A DNA stretch of 24,225 nt from Hyphomicrobiales bacterium (GTDB lineage: Bacteria; Pseudomonadota; Alphaproteobacteria; Rhizobiales; Aestuariivirgaceae). The translations under genes and the position numbers were made by a program. Under the pieces are notes generated by a model. That model was not told where the DNA came from, did no database searches, and worked only from the letters and a program-made list of their open reading frames with translations. Where the stretch lies: contig JALSNA010000469.1 of assembly GCA_026987255.1 (NCBI GenBank), positions 1 through 24,225 of the forward strand, read 5' to 3'. The stretch's first letter is position 1, and every line of letters starts with the position of its first letter. Positions 14,963 to 23,314 of this stretch are shown here, one piece after another.

Positions 14963-17790
14963 CCACCCTTTCGGCCATCACCTTCGCCCACCCGGCCGCC
15001 CTCGTGGCGCTCCTCGCCCTGCCGGTCATCTGGTGGCTGCTGCGCGCCACCCCGCCACGCCCCAGGCGGGTGCGTTTCGCCCCCTTCCGCATCCTGCTCG
15101 GAATAAGGCAACGCCAGCAGCAGGCCGCCCGCACCCCCTGGTGGCTGCTGGCCCTGCGCCTGGCCCTGGCCTGTGCCCTCATTCTCGCCGTGGCCGGCCC
15201 GCGCATCGCCCCGCCCGGCCCCTCCCTGGCCGCAAATGCGGCAAAGGGCCCCCTCCTCGTCATCCTCGATGACGGCTGGCCCTCGGCCGCCAACTGGCAG
15301 GCCATGAAAAGCGCCCTGGAAAGCGCCCTGCGCCAGGCGGAGCGCGCCGCCCGCCCGGTGATCCTCGCCACCACCGCGCCCCGGGCCGCCGCCATATCGC
15401 TTGCCGCCCGCCCCGCCCGCGCCTGGCTCGACGCCTTGCCCTCTTTCGTTCCCTCGGCCCTGACGCCCGATCGCGCCGCCTTGCAAAAGCGGCTGCAAAG
15501 GCTCTCGCCGCCGCCTGCCCACATCCTCTGGCTCTCCGGCGGGCTCGATCACGGCCAGGCCGCAGCCTTCGCCGCCGCCTTGCTGAAATTGACCGGCTCC
15601 GTGCGCCTGCTGGCCCCGCCTCCCCAGCGCCTGCCGCTCATTCTCTCCCCGCCCAGGCTTGCAAAAGGCGTCTTGCACATCGGCCTGCGCCGCGCCCATC
15701 GGCGCGCCAAAAGCTCCGCCCATGTCGTCCTGCGCGCCCGCAACGGCCGCCCCCTGGGCGAGGCCGTGGCCACATTCGCCCCCGGCAAGACCACCGCCGG
15801 CGCCCGCCTGTCCCTGCCCCTGGCGATCCGCAACGAGGCGGCCATGCTGACCATTTCCGGCCAGAACCACGCCGCCGCCACCTGGCTGTTCGACGACAGC
15901 TTCCGGCGCAAGAGCGTCCTTGTTCTCTCCGGCGAGAGCCGCCGCCGCGGCCAGCCCCTGCTCTCGCCCGCCTATTACATCCTGCGCGCCCTGCAACCCA
16001 TCGCCGAGGTGCGCGAAATCCCCTCCATCGCCGCCCTCGAGGGCAAACTCGATTCCACCCTCTCCATGCTCGTCCTTGCCGATATAGGCAAGCTCGATGC
16101 GCCTCGCGCCGCCGCCATCCGCAAGTGGGTGCGGGCCGGCGGCGTTCTGGTGCGCTTTGCCGGCCCGCGTCTGGCCGCCGGGCATGACGATCTGGTGCCG
16201 GTGCGCCTGCGCGCCGGTGGCCGCCAGCTGGGCGCGGCCCTGAGCTGGGAAAAGCCGCAAGGACTGGCCCCTTTCCCGAAAAACTCGCCGCTGGCCGGAT
16301 TGTCGCCGGATCGCGACATCAAGATCACCCGCCAGGTTCTCGCCGAGCCCGATGCCAATCTGGCCGCCCATACCTGGGCCGCCCTGGAGGACGGCACGCC
16401 ACTGATCACCGCCCGCAGACAAGGCGCCGGCCTGCTGGTGCTCGTTCACACCACCGCCAACCCGGACTGGTCGAACCTGCCCCTTTCCGGTCTTTTCGTC
16501 GACATCCTCGCGCGCATCACCGCCCTTGCCCCCGCCGCCCGCCCGCCCGGCTCCCGTGGCAAGGCCGCGGCCGCCACCGTTGCCCTGGCCGCCCCCTTCA
16601 CCCCCGTGCGCGCCCTCGACGGATTCGGCAACCTCGGCCCCATCCCGCCCGATGCCGCCCCCATCCGCGCCGCCGCCTTCGCCACCACCCGCCCCTCGCC
16701 GCGCCATCCGCCGGGCCTTTATGCCCGCCCCGGCCAGCAAAGGGCGCTCAATGTCACGGATGGGAAAACCCGCCTTGCGCCCTTGCCCGCCCTGCCCGCG
16801 GCAATCGCCCGCTCAGGTTATGAAGCCGCCCCGGCGCGCGATTTTGCCCCTGCTCTCTTCGCCGCTGCCTTCGCGCTTTTCGTGCTCGATCTGGCCGCCA
16901 TGCTGGCCCTGTCCGGAGCCGGTTTCAGCCTGCGCAAACAGACCACATCCGCCGCCCTTGCGCTTTTCGCCCTCTTGCTGGCCACGGCTCCCCAGCCCGC
17001 ATACGCCGCCCGGGACGGCAAGCAGCCAGACCCCCAGGCCCTGCAATTTGCCTTGCGCGCCACCTCCCGCACCCATCTGGCCTATGTTCTGACCGGCAAC
17101 GCCGAAGTGGACGAGATCTCCCGCGCCGGCTTGTCGGGGCTGTCCGCCTATCTGACCATGCGCACCTCCGTGGAGCCCGGCGAGCCCTTCGGCATCAACC
17201 TGGAGCGCGACGAGATCGCCTTCTTCCCGCTCATCTACTGGCCTATCACCGCCGATGCCAGGCCGCCCTCGGCAAAGGCGCGCGAAAAGCTCGACATCTA
17301 TCTGAAAAACGGCGGCATGATCCTTTTCGACACCCGCGATGCCGCCGAAGCCGCCACCCGGCCCGGCACGCCCACCCCCCGCGCGCGCGCCCTGCGCCGC
17401 ATCCTCGCCGGCCTCGACATCCCGCCGCTGGAGCCCGCTCCGCCCACCCATGTGCTGACCCGCACCTTCTATCTGCTCAAGAGCTGGCCGGGCCGCCATG
17501 ATTCCTCGCCGCTGTGGGTGGAGGCCACCTCCGCCGGGGCCGAACAGCGCAAGCTCTCGCCGGGCAACGCCGATGGCGTCTCCGCCATCCTCATCACCGG
17601 CAACGACATGGCCGGGGCCTGGGCCACATCCGCCTCCGGGCGGCCATTGCTGCCGGTCATTCCCGGCGGCGCGCGCCAGCGTGAATACGCCATCCGCGCC
17701 GGCATCAACATCGTCATGTATGCCCTGACCGGCAACTACAAGGCCGACCAGGTGCACATTCCGGCCATACTCAAAAGGTTGGGACAATGA
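14959..17790 (+). CDS. BatA/DUF4159 membrane protein with glutamine-amidotransferase-like middle
   Basis: The 943-aa protein is a known alphaproteobacterial fusion. It starts with a BatA-type N-terminus with two TM helices (~11-29 and ~62-80) around RRVRFAPFRILL. A vWA-like strand VILDDGWPSA (101-110) follows, in which the metal-site DxSxS motif is not intact. A long middle domain (~330-540) resembles class I glutamine-amidotransferase folds (VLVLADIGKLD, KWVRAGGVLVRFAGP) without an obvious catalytic cysteine. Two TM helices follow near 631-653 and 666-683, then a C-terminal DUF4159 domain (~690-935: FGINLERDEIAFFPLIYWPI, YLKNGGMILFDTR, IPGGARQREYAIRAGINIVM). The second of these TM helices ends in AYA-ARDG, like a signal-peptidase site. 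It is coupled by ATGA overlaps to both neighbours. Function unknown. Confidence 0.87.
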   Translation: MTTLSAITFAHPAALVALLALPVIWWLLRATPPRPRRVRFAPFRILLGIRQRQQQAARTPWWLLALRLALACALILAVAGPRIAPPGPSLAANAAKGPLLVILDDGWPSAANWQAMKSALESALRQAERAARPVILATTAPRAAAISLAARPARAWLDALPSFVPSALTPDRAALQKRLQRLSPPPAHILWLSGGLDHGQAAAFAAALLKLTGSVRLLAPPPQRLPLILSPPRLAKGVLHIGLRRAHRRAKSSAHVVLRARNGRPLGEAVATFAPGKTTAGARLSLPLAIRNEAAMLTISGQNHAAATWLFDDSFRRKSVLVLSGESRRRGQPLLSPAYYILRALQPIAEVREIPSIAALEGKLDSTLSMLVLADIGKLDAPRAAAIRKWVRAGGVLVRFAGPRLAAGHDDLVPVRLRAGGRQLGAALSWEKPQGLAPFPKNSPLAGLSPDRDIKITRQVLAEPDANLAAHTWAALEDGTPLITARRQGAGLLVLVHTTANPDWSNLPLSGLFVDILARITALAPAARPPGSRGKAAAATVALAAPFTPVRALDGFGNLGPIPPDAAPIRAAAFATTRPSPRHPPGLYARPGQQRALNVTDGKTRLAPLPALPAAIARSGYEAAPARDFAPALFAAAFALFVLDLAAMLALSGAGFSLRKQTTSAALALFALLLATAPQPAYAARDGKQPDPQALQFALRATSRTHLAYVLTGNAEVDEISRAGLSGLSAYLTMRTSVEPGEPFGINLERDEIAFFPLIYWPITADARPPSAKAREKLDIYLKNGGMILFDTRDAAEAATRPGTPTPRARALRRILAGLDIPPLEPAPPTHVLTRTFYLLKSWPGRHDSSPLWVEATSAGAEQRKLSPGNADGVSAILITGNDMAGAWATSASGRPLLPVIPGGARQREYAIRAGINIVMYALTGNYKADQVHIPAILKRLGQ

Positions 17791-19895
17791 CCCAGACACA
17801 CCTGTCCCTCACCTTCGCCCCCGCTTTGCCGCTGTGGCTCATCGCCGCTGGAGCCATGGCCGCGCTCGTCCTCATCGTGCTGCTGTGGCGCGCCCGCCGC
17901 CAGACCCCGGCCATGCTGGCGCGCCTCGCCGCCGCCGCCGTGCTCACCCTGGCCCTGCTCGATCCGCGCATGGAACGCCAGCAACGCCAGCCCCTGGAGA
18001 GCATCGCCGTGGTGCTCACCGACGATTCCCTCTCCCAGGCGGTGAACGGCCGCCGCCAGCGCGCCCGCAAGGCCGAAGGCCTGCTGCGCCAGCGCCTCGC
18101 CGCCATCAAGGGCCTGCAAACCCGCTTCGTCACCCTGCCGCCCGCCCCCGGCCGCGATGGCACCCGCCTCATCCATGCCCTGCGCGAGGCCCTGGCCGAT
18201 GTTCCCCCGGAGCGTTTCGCCGGCGCCATGCTCATCACCGATGGCCAGGTCCACGACATGCCAAGGGATGCGCGCGCCGCCCTGCCCCCGGGCTATGACG
18301 CCCCTGTCCATGTGCTCATCGACGGACGCAAGGACATGCCGGACCGCCGCGTGGTCATCCGCCAGGCGCCCCGTTACGGCATCGTCGGCAAGGACCGGAC
18401 CATTCGCTTCACCATCACCCAGACCCCGCCGCCTGCGCCGGGGGCGCGCATCCGCGTCACCATCCGCACCGGCGGCGAGGAATGGGGCGTCCTTTCCGTG
18501 CGTCCCGGCGAGCCGGTAAACCTGGATCTGCCGGTGGCCCACGCCGGGCAGAACATCCTGGAGATCATCGCCGCGCCCATGCCCGGCGGCGAACTCTCCT
18601 TGCGCAACAACCACGCCGTCATCATCACCAAGGGCGTGCGCGACCGGCTGCGCGTGCTGCTCATCTCCGGCGAGCCGCACCCGGGCGAGCGCACCTGGCG
18701 CGACCTGTTGAAATCCGACCCTTCCGTGGATCTGGTGCATTTCACCATCCTGCGCTCGCCGGAAAAGCAGGACGGCACACCCATCCGCGAGCTTTCCCTC
18801 ATCGCCTTTCCCACCCGTGAGCTTTTCGTCGACAAGCTCGACAGTTTCGATCTGGTCATTTTCGACCGCTACCAGCGCCGCTCCATCCTGCCTGCCGCCT
18901 ACATGGAGAACGTCGCCGATTATGTGAACAACGGCGGCGCGGTGCTCTTCACCGCCGGGCCGGAGTTCGCCGGCGTCTTCTCCCTCTCCCGCACCCGGCT
19001 GAAAAGCGTCATTCCCGCCAGCCCCGCCGGTGTCCTGGAACAGCCATACCGCCCCCGCCTCAGCGCCACCGGCCTGCGCCATCCGGTAACCCGCGGCCTG
19101 GCGGGAGCCAACGCAACCGCCACCACCGCCCCCACTTGGGGCCGCTGGTTCCGCATCGTGCGCAGCCATGCCGCCCCCGGCGCGCAGGTGCTCATGACGG
19201 GGCCGCGAAAGTCCCCCTTGCTGGTGCTGGCCCGCCGTGGCGAGGGCCGCATCGCCGCCCTGCTCTCCTCCCAGATCTGGCTGTGGGCACGCAAGTATGA
19301 CGGCGGCGGCCCCCATGTGGAGCTCTTGCGCCGCCTTGCCCACTGGCTGATGAAGGAACCGGAACTGGAGGAGGAGGCCCTCTCCGGCGCGTCCGAAGAT
19401 GGCGGATTGCGCATCACCCGCCGCAGCATGAAGACGGATTTGCCGCCGCTGCGCGTCACCGGCCCCGATGGCAAGGTGCGCGAACTCCCCCTGCGCCAGC
19501 GCGCCCCTGGCATTTTCACCGCCATGCTCAAGAACGCCCCGCCCGGCCTCTACCGGCTGCAAAACGGCGCTCTGGAGCGCCTCGCCGCCGTCGGCGGACT
19601 GAACACCCTGGAAAGCCGCGCCCTGGCCGCCACCGGCAGCATCCTCGCCCCCCTGGCGGCTTTCACCGGCGGCGCCGTGCGCTGGATCGCGCGCGGACAA
19701 AAGGAGGTCTTTGTGCCACGCGTCATCATGATGCCGCAAGGCCGCGCCATGTCCGGCGGCGGCTGGCTGGGGCTGAAGAAATCGCAAGCCTCACGCCTGA
19801 TCGCCACCTCCCGCATCGGGCTCTTTTCCACCCTGCCCATGCTCGCCGCCGCCCTTTTGCTGCTCGCCCTGGCCTGGCGGCTCGAGGGCCGCTGA
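17787..19895 (+). CDS. Large membrane protein with vWA domain, last gene of the MoxR operon
   Basis: The 702-aa protein has two N-terminal TM helices (~13-33 and ~44-59) and a C-terminal one (~675-698). Just after TM2 is a vWA domain with what looks like an intact MIDAS site: DxSxS as D79-S81-S83 (LTDDSLS), a threonine in DGTRL (T126) and an aspartate in LITDGQVHD (D152). The middle contains amidotransferase-like segments (LRVLLISGEPHPGERTWRDL; DYVNNGGAVLFTAGPEF). Its partner proteins are encoded upstream; the ATG overlaps the previous stop. vWA proteins are the usual clients of MoxR ATPases, so this is the likeliest client here. Its last 105 bp overlap the GNAT gene on the other strand. Confidence 0.85.
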   Translation: MTQTHLSLTFAPALPLWLIAAGAMAALVLIVLLWRARRQTPAMLARLAAAAVLTLALLDPRMERQQRQPLESIAVVLTDDSLSQAVNGRRQRARKAEGLLRQRLAAIKGLQTRFVTLPPAPGRDGTRLIHALREALADVPPERFAGAMLITDGQVHDMPRDARAALPPGYDAPVHVLIDGRKDMPDRRVVIRQAPRYGIVGKDRTIRFTITQTPPPAPGARIRVTIRTGGEEWGVLSVRPGEPVNLDLPVAHAGQNILEIIAAPMPGGELSLRNNHAVIITKGVRDRLRVLLISGEPHPGERTWRDLLKSDPSVDLVHFTILRSPEKQDGTPIRELSLIAFPTRELFVDKLDSFDLVIFDRYQRRSILPAAYMENVADYVNNGGAVLFTAGPEFAGVFSLSRTRLKSVIPASPAGVLEQPYRPRLSATGLRHPVTRGLAGANATATTAPTWGRWFRIVRSHAAPGAQVLMTGPRKSPLLVLARRGEGRIAALLSSQIWLWARKYDGGGPHVELLRRLAHWLMKEPELEEEALSGASEDGGLRITRRSMKTDLPPLRVTGPDGKVRELPLRQRAPGIFTAMLKNAPPGLYRLQNGALERLAAVGGLNTLESRALAATGSILAPLAAFTGGAVRWIARGQKEVFVPRVIMMPQGRAMSGGGWLGLKKSQASRLIATSRIGLFSTLPMLAAALLLLALAWRLEGR

Positions 19896-20408
19896 AGACT
19901 TGCCCACCCACCTGTGAGCGGGCAGCACCAGCCCCCTTGCCCCGGCCAGCGCCCCCGGCACAAGCTCCAGCGCCAGCAACCGGTGCGGGTCGAAGGGGCC
20001 GGGCATGAGCAACTGCCCTTCCGGCACCGGCTGAAACCCGAAGCGGCCATAATAGGGCCCATCCCCCACCAGCAGGATCAGGCGCTGTCCGCCCGCCCGC
20101 GCCGCCGCCAGCGCCTCCGCCATCAGCCGCCCGCCCAGCCCCCGGCCATGAAAGTCCGGATGCACCGCCAGGGGCCCCAGCAGCAGCGCCTCATGGCCAT
20201 CTTGCCCGATGCGCAAGGGCCACAGGGAAACCACCCCGGCCAGCCGTCCCGTGGCCGCTTCATGGGCGCTGAAGGAAAAAACGGGCCGCGCCCCCTCGCG
20301 CAGCCGGTAGGAGGTCTTCATCCGCCGCAATGGCCCGAAGGCCGCATCCAGCAGATCGTTGGCCGCGTCTTCCGGCGCGGCCGTCCCGGCAATGACAAAA
20401 TCGCTCAT
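19791..20408 (-). CDS. GNAT N-acetyltransferase (COG3153/YhbS type)
   Basis: The 205-aa protein has the GNAT acetyl-CoA loop HGRGLGGR (87-94) after LLGPLAVHPDF, and the C-terminal YYGRFGFQPVPE (119-130) typical of YhbS-like enzymes. The substrate is unknown. I start at the ATG at 20408; the frame is open to 20495 but that part lies over a hairpin and shows no family similarity. No strong Shine-Dalgarno is seen. The last ~35 residues (rich in Gly, Glu, Gln) are antisense to the C-terminal TM helix of the vWA protein. The tail beyond WVGKSSAALEPPG is probably not part of the fold. Confidence 0.87.
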   Translation of the reverse strand: MSDFVIAGTAAPEDAANDLLDAAFGPLRRMKTSYRLREGARPVFSFSAHEAATGRLAGVVSLWPLRIGQDGHEALLLGPLAVHPDFHGRGLGGRLMAEALAAARAGGQRLILLVGDGPYYGRFGFQPVPEGQLLMPGPFDPHRLLALELVPGALAGARGLVLPAHRWVGKSSAALEPPGQGEQQKGGGEHGQGGKEPDAGGGDQA

Positions 20409-20464
20409 GGAAAAATCAGCGGCAAAACCCGCTCTCCCGGAAAAACCATCTCGAACACATGGAT

Positions 20465-20489
20465 CATGAGCCCACCCGGGGGGCTCATG
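20465..20489. repeat. GC-rich hairpin upstream of the GNAT gene
   Basis: CATGAGCCC (20465-20473) and GGGCTCATG (20481-20489) form a 9-bp perfect stem with a 7-nt loop. On the minus strand it lies 14 nt after the stop of a 17-codon open frame and about 56 nt before the GNAT ATG. A TTTTT run comes 17 nt after it, preceded by a weak CCAT/ATGG stem. It may be an attenuator-like leader or a terminator for miaA. There is no direct evidence for either. Confidence 0.5.
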
Positions 20490-20502
20490 GAACAAGGCAC
20501 GC

Positions 20503-20556
20503 CTACAGCGCCGCGATTCGTCGTCGCAATGTGTTCTTGAACGCCGTCATGTCCAT
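20503..20556 (-). CDS. Possible 17-residue leader peptide
   Basis: The frame encodes MDMTAFKNTLRRRIAAL and ends with TAG, 14 nt before the hairpin at 20465-20489. It has three consecutive arginine codons of one type (CGA CGA CGA), a rare type in GC-rich genomes. No good Shine-Dalgarno precedes it; the second ATG at 20550 is an alternative start. It could be a leader peptide of an attenuator or chance. I do not recognise the sequence. Confidence 0.2.
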   Translation of the reverse strand: MDMTAFKNTLRRRIAAL

Positions 20557-20608
20557 ATCCGGCTGGATGTTTTTCCGTTTGCGCCCCGCTTGGGAGACAA
20601 AGACGAGT

Positions 20609-20774
20609 TAGGGTCAGCACTCATGAAGAGGGATGGCAGATGCAGGATTTGGGCAAAATATCAGCGTTCTTTCGTCCGCAGGCAATACCTTGAAGGTATT
20701 GTCAAGGGCGAAAGGGCGCTGATATGCAGCATAAATCCTGCAGATGCCGTGCAAATTCGTGAGTGCTGACCCTA
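20609..20774. mobile_element. MITE-like element D, 162 bp, inserted at the miaA stop codon
   Basis: The ends GGGTCAGCACTCATGAA (20611-20627) and its inverted copy (20756-20772) match at 16 of 17 positions. They are flanked by TA at 20609-20610 and 20773-20774 (TTAG on the left, CTAG on the right). The whole element is one long imperfect palindrome centred on 20692, where CAATACCTT and AAGGTATTG flank a single base; further paired blocks include GCAGGATTT with AAATCCTGC and ATATCAGCG with CGCTGATAT. There is no transposase frame. On the minus strand the right TA plus the first G of the element make the TAG stop of miaA. Confidence 0.82.
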
Positions 20775-21680
20775 GCACCAATCGTTTTCGCGCGCAAGCC
20801 GCAGCGCCTCTGCCCGCGCCTCCTCCGGGCTCGGCCAATGCCAGTCCTTCATGAACTTGCGCGCCCAGGTCATCTGCCGCTTGGCGTATTGGCGCGTCGC
20901 ATTGACCGATTTTTCCACCGCCTCCTCCATGGAGATGTCCCCCGCCAGCGCCCGGCCGATCTGCGGCACGCCGATGGCCCGCATCACCGGCAGATCCGCA
21001 TCCAGACCGCGCGCCATGAGCGCGGCCACCTCCGCCACCGCCCCGGCCCGCATCATCCAGGCAAAGCGCTCGGCGATGCGCGCCCGCAGGATGCCGCGCT
21101 CCGGCGCCACGAACAGCCGCAGGACATCCACGCCAGCCAGCACCCCCGCCTGCCCCGCCGCCTGAAAGTCCTCCAGCCGCCGCCCCGTCGCCAGCCGCAC
21201 CTCCACAGCCCGCGCCAGCCTCTGGAGATCAAGGCCGGCATCGATCCCCAGCGCCTCTGCCTTCCGCCGCAAGGCCCGCGCGTCCTTTCGCGCCAGGGCG
21301 CGCACCTGGGCGCGGATGTCCTCCGGAATGGGCGGCACCCCGGCCAGCCCCTCTTCGAGCACCTTGAAATAGAGCCCCGTGCCGCCGGTGAAGATGGGCA
21401 CGCCCCCTTCCCGCCAGATGCCTTGCGCCGCATCGCGCGCCTCGGCGAGCCAGCGCCCGGCGCTGTAGGGCGCATCCGCCGCCACATGCCCATAGAGCAC
21501 ATGCCGCGCCCTGGCCTCGTCTGCGGGCGAAGGCCGCGCCGTGAGCAGCCGCAGATCGCCATAGACCTGCATGGAATCGGCATTGACGATCACCCCGCCC
21601 AGACCTTGCGCCAGGGCCAGCGCAATTGCCGACTTGCCCGAGGCCGTCGGCCCTGCAATAAGGATGGCGCGCCTGTCCAT
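20772..21680 (-). CDS. miaA: tRNA dimethylallyltransferase
   Basis: MiaA adds the isopentenyl group to A37 of tRNAs that read codons starting with U. The 302-aa protein has the P-loop GPTASGKS (10-17), DSMQVY (35-40) with the catalytic Asp, GGTGLYFKVL, the RAIGVPQIGRAL region and the C-terminal QYAKRQMTWARKF. The length is normal and the C-terminus (ARENDWC) is not obviously truncated. The ATG at 21680 is divergent from serB with only 34 bp between the start codons. The stop codon TAG is built partly from element D: removal of the element and one TA gives GATTGGTGCTAACTCGTC, so the ancestral stop was TAA at the same place. Confidence 0.95.
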   Translation of the reverse strand: MDRRAILIAGPTASGKSAIALALAQGLGGVIVNADSMQVYGDLRLLTARPSPADEARARHVLYGHVAADAPYSAGRWLAEARDAAQGIWREGGVPIFTGGTGLYFKVLEEGLAGVPPIPEDIRAQVRALARKDARALRRKAEALGIDAGLDLQRLARAVEVRLATGRRLEDFQAAGQAGVLAGVDVLRLFVAPERGILRARIAERFAWMMRAGAVAEVAALMARGLDADLPVMRAIGVPQIGRALAGDISMEEAVEKSVNATRQYAKRQMTWARKFMKDWHWPSPEEARAEALRLARENDWC

Positions 21681-21714
21681 GGTGTTTCTCTTTCGGCCCT
21701 TCAGCGGATGGATC

Positions 21715-22626
21715 ATGCAAGACCACGTTATCGTTCTCATTCATGCCCCCGGCAAGGGCGAAATTGACGCCGATGCGCGCGCCGGGGCCCTCTCCACCGT
21801 GGCCCCTTTCAATCCGGAGCTGCGCTGGCTGGACGAAACCGGTGGAGAGGCGCTGGAAATCGCCTTCACCCCGCCCCCGGCCAGCCATTTCCATCCGCGC
21901 TCCCTGGAGGAGCGCCTGCGCGCCCGCCTCATGGGCGAGGCCCTCGACATCGCCGTTCTGCCCCTGGGCGGGCGGCGCAAGAAACTGCTCATCGCCGATA
22001 TGGATTCCACCATCATCGGCCAGGAATGCATCGACGAGCTGGCCGCCGAGGCCGGCGTCGGCGAGGAGGTGGCCGAAATCACCGAGCGGGCCATGCGCGG
22101 CGAGCTGAACTTCCGCGAAGCCCTCAAGGAGCGCGTCGCCCTGCTGACCGGCGAGCCGCAGGAGGCCATCGACCGGGTCATCGTCGGGCGCATCTGCACC
22201 AATCCCGGCGCCCGCACCCTGGTGCGGACCATGAAGGCCCACGGCGCCTATACCGCTCTGGTTTCGGGCGGCTTCATCCCCTTTGCCGAACATGTGGCCA
22301 GGGTGACCGGTTTCGATGAAATCCAGGCCAATGCCCTGCCGTGCGAAAACGGCCTGCTCACCGGCCGCACCGCCGAGCCCATCCTCGGCCGCGAGGCCAA
22401 GGCCGAGGCCCTGGAGCGGCTGGTGAAAAAGCTCGGCATTGCGCAACACGATGTCCTGGCCGTGGGCGATGGGGCCAATGACGCCGATATGATCACCCGC
22501 GCCGGTCTGGGCGTGGCCTATCACGCCAAGCCCCTGTTGCGCGATGTGGCCGATGCCCGAATCGATCATGGCGATCTGACCGCCATTCTCTATCTGCAAG
22601 GCTACAGGAAAGCCGAATTCGTCTGA
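21715..22626 (+). CDS. serB: Phosphoserine phosphatase
   Basis: SerB hydrolyses O-phosphoserine, the last step of serine synthesis. The 303-aa protein has an N-terminal ACT-like domain (~1-85, without a strong signature) and a HAD phosphatase core: DMDST (95-99, nucleophile D95, acid/base D97), VSGGF, a lysine in REAKAEALE, and GDGANDADM (~D251). The ATG at 21715 is chosen because the HAD core and the MQDHVIVLIHAPG N-terminus align with the usual family length; the upstream frame crosses into miaA. It is divergent from miaA, an order common in alphaproteobacteria. Promoters for both must overlap the opposing coding sequence. Confidence 0.95.
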   Translation: MQDHVIVLIHAPGKGEIDADARAGALSTVAPFNPELRWLDETGGEALEIAFTPPPASHFHPRSLEERLRARLMGEALDIAVLPLGGRRKKLLIADMDSTIIGQECIDELAAEAGVGEEVAEITERAMRGELNFREALKERVALLTGEPQEAIDRVIVGRICTNPGARTLVRTMKAHGAYTALVSGGFIPFAEHVARVTGFDEIQANALPCENGLLTGRTAEPILGREAKAEALERLVKKLGIAQHDVLAVGDGANDADMITRAGLGVAYHAKPLLRDVADARIDHGDLTAILYLQGYRKAEFV

Positions 22627-22762
22627 AAAACCCGCCACCTTGGCCCCTTTTTGCACCTTTGGGCGCAAATCCCCTGTGGAGGAATCATGTCCTGACTCTT
22701 GCGGGCGGATTCGCCTTGCGGCATCGTAAGGCATCGGGTGATTCGTCCATCACCACCAGCCA

Positions 22763-23290
22763 ATGACGCAAGGGATTCACGAAAAGATGACAGCCGCACT
22801 GAAGGTTCGAGACGGCCTCTTCACCAGCCCCCTGGAGCATGTGGAGCTGGTGGCCAGCGGCAATGGCTGGCCCCTGGTGCGCACCGGCGAATCCGAAGCG
22901 CAACTGGTGATCGAGGCCTCCGGCCTGGGCCTGCAACTGACCGTGAGCTGGAACGAGGACTCCGAAAGCCTCTTCGTTGCCTGCATGTTCGATCTGAAAA
23001 TCCCCGCCGCCCGCCAGGCCGAGACCACCCGCCTGGTGCAGATGATCAACGAGCGCATGCTCATGGGCCATTTCGACTACTGGCGCACCGAAGGGCTCGC
23101 CCTTTACCGCAACGGCCTGTTGCTCTCCGGCGGCGCGCGGGCCACCGCCGCGCAATGCGAATCCCTCATTCACCTGGCCGTGGAGGCCTGCGAGCGCTAT
23201 TATCCGGCCTTCCAGTTCGTCATCTGGGCCGGCAAGAGCGCCGAAGAGGCCCTCCAGGCCTGCCTTTTCGAGACCGCCGGCAACGCCTGA
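22763..23290 (+). CDS. YbjN-domain protein
   Basis: The 175-aa protein matches the YbjN/DUF1790 type III-chaperone-like fold: it has GNGWPLVRTGESEAQLVIEA near 33-52, LTVSWNEDSESLFVACMFDL, INERMLMGHFDYW (~95-107) and a C-terminal AVEACERYYPAFQFVIWAGK. YbjN proteins are linked to regulation of motility and stress in enterics; in alphaproteobacteria the role is not known. The start may be the ATG at 22763 or 22787 (AAGGGA upstream); neither has an ideal Shine-Dalgarno. It precedes proC by 24 bp on the same strand, an order conserved in the class. Confidence 0.88.
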   Translation: MTQGIHEKMTAALKVRDGLFTSPLEHVELVASGNGWPLVRTGESEAQLVIEASGLGLQLTVSWNEDSESLFVACMFDLKIPAARQAETTRLVQMINERMLMGHFDYWRTEGLALYRNGLLLSGGARATAAQCESLIHLAVEACERYYPAFQFVIWAGKSAEEALQACLFETAGNA

Positions 23291-23314
23291 AGACATCCGC
23301 GCAAGGAGTCCGCC

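Noticed and set aside
14818..19787. Long minus-strand open frames of 640 and 683 codons opposite the MoxR operon
   Set aside because: They are Gly/Ala/Gln-rich shadows of the high-GC plus-strand genes with no recognisable domain; the plus-strand genes have clear TM, vWA and DUF4159 features.
22678..22693. GGAGG followed by ATG TCC TGA upstream of ybjN
   Set aside because: A two-codon frame after a good ribosome-binding sequence is probably chance; nothing else supports a function.
22729..22745. Direct repeat GGCATCG..GGCATCG before ybjN
   Set aside because: Two 7-bp copies in a GC-rich gap are within chance expectation.
22627..22762. Possible terminator after serB (TTTGC...GCAAA at about 22645-22667)
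   Set aside because: The stem is short with a mismatch and has no T-run on the proper side.
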